Source: Olivibacter oleidegradans (lineage in GTDB: Bacteria; Bacteroidota; Bacteroidia; Sphingobacteriales; Sphingobacteriaceae). From it: DNA of 64,000 nt. A program made the position numbers and the translations under genes. Positions 61,074-64,000 of the stretch are shown one piece after another. Below the pieces are notes generated by a model. That model did not search any database. It worked only from the letters and a program-made list of their open reading frames with translations, and was not told where the DNA came from. Numbering within the stretch: position 1 is the stretch's first letter; every line of letters starts with the position of its first letter. Location of the stretch: contig NZ_JBHLWO010000007.1 of assembly GCF_042432805.1 (NCBI RefSeq), forward strand, positions 62,001 to 126,000, in the 5' to 3' direction.

Positions 61074-62378
61074 TTAATAAAGTGTGAATTCTACTCGACG
61101 ATTAGCTTGTCGTCCTTCTGCTGTCGCATTCGTCGCAATTGGTTGAGTTGGTCCATAACCGGTTGCTTCAATACGTGATGGATTAGCTCCTTTACTTACT
61201 AAGTAAGCTTTAACAGCTTCCGCACGTTCTTTTGACAAACGCATATTCAATTTCATTGAACCTGTGTTATCGGTATGTCCTGCCAATTTAAGACTGAAAT
61301 TCTTCTCTACTAATAACCTGGCCACCTTATCTAAGCTTGGATAAGATGTAGGACGAATCGTTGCTTTACTTAGATCAAACTCTAAGTTTTTAATAGCTTC
61401 ATCTACTACCCGACGATCTTCTTCCGTTACGGTGATTTGTTGTACTACTTTTTTAGCTTCAGGAAGCGGGCAGCCCGATCCATCTACTTTTGCATCAGCT
61501 GCGGTGCCTGGGCACTTATCAAATTTATTCGCAACACCATCACCGTCATCATCTGCTAAATCAGTTGTTAATTGAGCTTTTAACGCTTCATTTTCCTCTT
61601 TTTGTGCTTTCAAAGCTGTCGCTAATTCGTCATAACTTGCCTGATATTCTTTACGCATATCGACTACAGGATTACGATTGCCTAGGAATGGTTTTGTAGC
61701 ATCTCCCAAAGCGAATTCAAGACCGGCATGTACATAAGAGAACATATCTACTTTGTTGGTGCTTAAACCATCAAGCGTACCGGTATTTGCCAGATTGACT
61801 TGGTAACCTAAATCTATATTGATCCCATTAGCTACACCGAATTTGAAACCTAAGCCTGCAGGAATAAACGCTTTGGTGGTTGAGCCAAGCTCTTGTTCCA
61901 CACCGCCCATTGTTATTGTTGGATTGTAATTGAGTGCTCCCAATCCTACTGTCAAATAAGGTTTAATTACACCCTGTTGATGTCTCCAACTAATATTCGC
62001 CAATGTAATGTCGGCACTTAAAGCGGCCGACCACGGAAGCTTAGTGGAAAATTTATCATTACTTCCTTCGGCGCTACCACTTAATTTTCCTCCTAAATAT
62101 TCAGCTCTCAGTCCGAATGCAGGTGTAATTTGCTTTTTTACATAAAAATTATAACCCAATTGACTTTCTGATGAACCGAAGTCCTTTCTTAATCCGATAA
62201 TGTTCCATTGATTAATCACCCCGGCTCCAACACCGATTGACCAGGTTCTAAATTCGCTCTCAGGAGCAAATGGCTTAACATCATTTACCTGGGTGGTTTG
62301 AGCAAATGCAGGCGCAGAAGCTAAAAGTGCTAAAGCGACTAAAGAGTTTGTTTTTTTTAGTCTAAAGTTCTTGATCAT
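61074..62378 (-). CDS. OmpA-family outer-membrane protein
   Basis: A 434-residue exported protein, starting at the ATG at 62378 (signal peptide to A-P-A-F-A-Q) rather than at 62432. It has an N-terminal barrel (W-S-I-G-V-G-A-G-V-I-N-Q-W, then L-G-Y-N-F-Y-V-K), a short coiled stretch (A-L-K-A-Q-K-E-E-N), a thrombospondin-type-3-like Ca2+ segment (D-D-D-G-D-G-V-A-N-K-F-D-K-C-P-G), and the OmpA peptidoglycan-binding domain (L-A-G-H-T-D-N-T-G then N-R-R-V-E-F). It anchors the outer membrane to the cell wall. Confidence 0.94.
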   Translation of the reverse strand: MIKNFRLKKTNSLVALALLASAPAFAQTTQVNDVKPFAPESEFRTWSIGVGAGVINQWNIIGLRKDFGSSESQLGYNFYVKKQITPAFGLRAEYLGGKLSGSAEGSNDKFSTKLPWSAALSADITLANISWRHQQGVIKPYLTVGLGALNYNPTITMGGVEQELGSTTKAFIPAGLGFKFGVANGINIDLGYQVNLANTGTLDGLSTNKVDMFSYVHAGLEFALGDATKPFLGNRNPVVDMRKEYQASYDELATALKAQKEENEALKAQLTTDLADDDGDGVANKFDKCPGTAADAKVDGSGCPLPEAKKVVQQITVTEEDRRVVDEAIKNLEFDLSKATIRPTSYPSLDKVARLLVEKNFSLKLAGHTDNTGSMKLNMRLSKERAEAVKAYLVSKGANPSRIEATGYGPTQPIATNATAEGRQANRRVEFTLY

Positions 62379-62568
62379 AAAATTTAATTTCGTGTCTAAA
62401 TTGTTTTCTGAAATTTGATGCTGTATTACCAAAAATTAGACCATTTTCTGCTTGGTTGATGTAACGGATTGATTATTAGATGCTTTTATTTGGAAGGAGG
62501 AGCGGGAAATGTGCTAAAAAAAGGACGATTTCTCGCTCTTTTTCACACATTTCCTCAAAAAGATACAG

Positions 62569-63048
62569 TTATCGTAAACGATCTGCCGACTTGATAAGTT
62601 TGGTATCGTGATTAATGCCTTTAAGCGCTAAGAGTAGAAAAATAATATAGGGAGGGATAAGTAACGCACCGATACCGATATTATTTAGTTCGAGACTTTT
62701 GTTAACTGCTTCAACAGCACTATTAGCAGACAGAAACAGCCAAAAAGCAAAGAGAATGACCAATAAAAGAGTAACTAAGATCAGACTTACCTGTTTTTTT
62801 CTGTTTTTATATTTTAAAATGGTGATCAGCGGTAATACCGCCAATAAAATTGTTGCGATTGCCTGAAGGATAAAAGTGAAAGACGTGCTCAACTGATTAC
62901 GGCCCCCGGTGTTATTTAAAACCCCTGTTACTTTTAATGCCATGGCAATCCCGCTGTTGTCAGAAAATTGTGCATATGGGAATAAAAATAAGACTAGGAT
63001 AGTCACCGAAGCCAACAATAGCCAAACAGTTTGTATACGTTGTATCAT
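62569..63048 (-). CDS. DUF4293 domain-containing membrane protein
   Basis: A 159-residue protein with four hydrophobic segments and the DUF4293 start I-Q-R-I-Q-T-V-W-L-L-L-A. It is confined to Bacteroidota and of unknown function. The hydrophobic pattern (helices near 7-25, 55-80, 84-110 and 125-145) places it in the inner membrane. A consensus promoter lies just upstream, giving a very short leader of about 15 nt. Confidence 0.87.
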   Translation of the reverse strand: MIQRIQTVWLLLASVTILVLFLFPYAQFSDNSGIAMALKVTGVLNNTGGRNQLSTSFTFILQAIATILLAVLPLITILKYKNRKKQVSLILVTLLLVILFAFWLFLSANSAVEAVNKSLELNNIGIGALLIPPYIIFLLLALKGINHDTKLIKSADRLR

Positions 63049-63068
63049 GTAAAAAATATATATTGCTA

Positions 63069-63098
63069 CAAAGATAATATATTCGTATCAACGCGCAA
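63069..63098 (-). promoter_or_regulatory. Promoter of the DUF4293 gene
   Basis: On the minus strand TTG (63098-63096), 19 bp, then TATCTTTG (63076-63069) matches the Bacteroidota consensus, 20 bp before the start codon. Confidence 0.7.
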
Positions 63099-63166
63099 GG
63101 TATAAGTACACCTTGGATATGGAGAAAGTCTTTCTTATGGATGTCAAAAATCTACCTACTTTTATC

Positions 63167-63174
63167 TAAGTTTG
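63167..63174 (+). promoter_or_regulatory. -7 promoter element of truA
   Basis: TAAGTTTG matches TAnnTTTG and overlaps the upstream in-frame TTG (63172-63174). Transcription would begin near 63180, at or next to the GTG at 63181, so truA may be leaderless. Confidence 0.4.
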
Positions 63175-63180
63175 CAGGTA

Positions 63181-63948
63181 GTGAAATCAGCAACGAAAAG
63201 ATATTTTGTAGAACTTGCTTTCCATGGGGGAGCTTACCATGGCTGGCAAATACAGGAAAATGCAATTAGCGTGCAGGAGGTACTTAATAAAGCTTTGGGT
63301 ACCCTATTACGGGTGCCAGTTAATACGGTTGGCTGCGGAAGAACGGATACCGGTGTACACGCAAAGCAGCTCTTTGCACACTTTGACGATGCGGTTGGTG
63401 CGATTGAAGGCAATGAAGAACGCATTGTGACAGGTTTGAACGCGCTATTACCGACAGATATTGCGGTAAAGCAACTTTTTGTTGTTGCTCCTAATGCGCA
63501 CGCTCGTTTTGATGCGATCAAACGATCTTACGAGTATCATATACACTTCGGTAAGAATCCATTCCTGCATGGCTTTTCTTGGCAATTAAGGGATCGACCG
63601 GATGTGGAAGCGATGAACGAGGCCGCGCGACACATGATGAAATATAAGGATTTCAGCTGTTTCAGTAAATCACATACACAAGTTTTTACCAATAACTGTC
63701 AGCTTACGAAGGCAGAATGGCAATGGCTTGATGGAGGGCGTCTGGTTTTTTATATATCGGCTGATCGGTTTTTGAGGAATATGGTAAGGGCAATAGTTGG
63801 TACTTTAATGGAAATTGGAAACGGAAAACGCGATTTAAATTATATTCACGAAGTCATCAATAGCAAGAACAGAAGCATGGCAGGTGTTTCGGTGCCTGCT
63901 TGTGGATTATATCTTACCGAGGTTTTGTATCCCTGGGACGAAAAATAA
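63181..63948 (+). CDS. truA: tRNA pseudouridine synthase A
   Basis: A 255-residue enzyme making pseudouridine at positions 38-40 of tRNA anticodon arms. The catalytic Asp56 lies in G-C-G-R-T-D-T-G-V-H-A, and F-R-N-M-V-R-A-I-V-G (F-L-R-N-M-V-R-A) near the C-terminus is the other signature. The frame opens at TTG 63172, but that codon falls inside a -7 box, so the GTG at 63181 is taken as the start. It is divergent from the DUF4293 gene. Confidence 0.94.
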   Translation: MKSATKRYFVELAFHGGAYHGWQIQENAISVQEVLNKALGTLLRVPVNTVGCGRTDTGVHAKQLFAHFDDAVGAIEGNEERIVTGLNALLPTDIAVKQLFVVAPNAHARFDAIKRSYEYHIHFGKNPFLHGFSWQLRDRPDVEAMNEAARHMMKYKDFSCFSKSHTQVFTNNCQLTKAEWQWLDGGRLVFYISADRFLRNMVRAIVGTLMEIGNGKRDLNYIHEVINSKNRSMAGVSVPACGLYLTEVLYPWDEK

Positions 63949-64000
63949 AGTAAAAAGTTCCTTTAAAACGGACGGTGTATCAATAATTAAAAAGCTGTAG

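Overview
The window is a chromosomal segment of a Bacteroidota bacterium, most likely a member of the Sphingobacteriaceae (Sphingobacterium/Olivibacter/Pedobacter-like). The evidence is a SusC/SusD pair, several Bacteroidota-only families (DUF3467, DUF4293, DUF2490, DUF3857-transglutaminases), promoters of the TTG-N(18-20)-TAnnTTTG type, few Shine-Dalgarno sequences, and the order rpsU / tyrosine recombinase / hpf / tRNAs / tuf / tRNA-Trp / secE / nusG / rplKAJL / rpoBC. No rRNA, CRISPR array, insertion sequence or prophage was seen.

Layout. 1-12.6 kb is accessory and nutritional: a NUDIX fragment, lspA, a divergent SDR/HxlR pair with a palindromic operator, an Nramp metal transporter fused to a universal-stress domain, an NlpE-like lipoprotein, a DUF3472 secreted protein, a SusD/SusC pair, an apparently ownerless SusC-type leader, and thymidine kinase. 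12.8-26 kb carries an acidic unknown protein, the cell-shape operon mreB-mreC-mreD-mrdA-rodA, two secreted DUF3857/transglutaminase proteins (one without its catalytic residues), purH and a thioredoxin-like lipoprotein. 26-38 kb has purN, a four-gene envelope-stress cassette (LiaF-like protein, LytS-type kinase, LytTR regulator, penicillin-binding-type serine hydrolase), a glucoamylase-family enzyme, a DUF2490 protein, an MHS-family transporter broken at an A7G run, and a lipoprotein/beta-barrel pair.

38-55 kb is the translation and transcription core: rpsU, an inserted pair (unknown 359-residue protein and an S24/LexA-like regulator), a XerC/D recombinase, hpf, four tRNAs, tuf, tRNA-Trp, secE, nusG, rplK, rplA, rplJ, rplL, rpoB and rpoC. 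Two strong promoters (before the tRNAs and before rplK) and terminators after hpf and rpoC divide it into units. 55-64 kb holds a DUF3467 protein, an SDR, lysS, an ECF sigma factor followed by a protein with the layout of a dual-membrane-spanning anti-sigma factor and a small HExxH membrane protein, an OmpA-family protein, a DUF4293 membrane protein and truA.

The best places to look for new biology are the sigma/dual-membrane anti-sigma/HExxH cluster (58.7-61.0 kb), the LiaF-LytS-LytTR-hydrolase cassette (27.0-31.2 kb), the pair inserted between rpsU and the recombinase (38.2-40.1 kb), the A AAA AAG slippery heptamer in the split transporter (35.18 kb), and the ownerless leader at 11.75-11.83 kb. 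All functional calls come from reading the sequence and recalling protein families; no database search was run.
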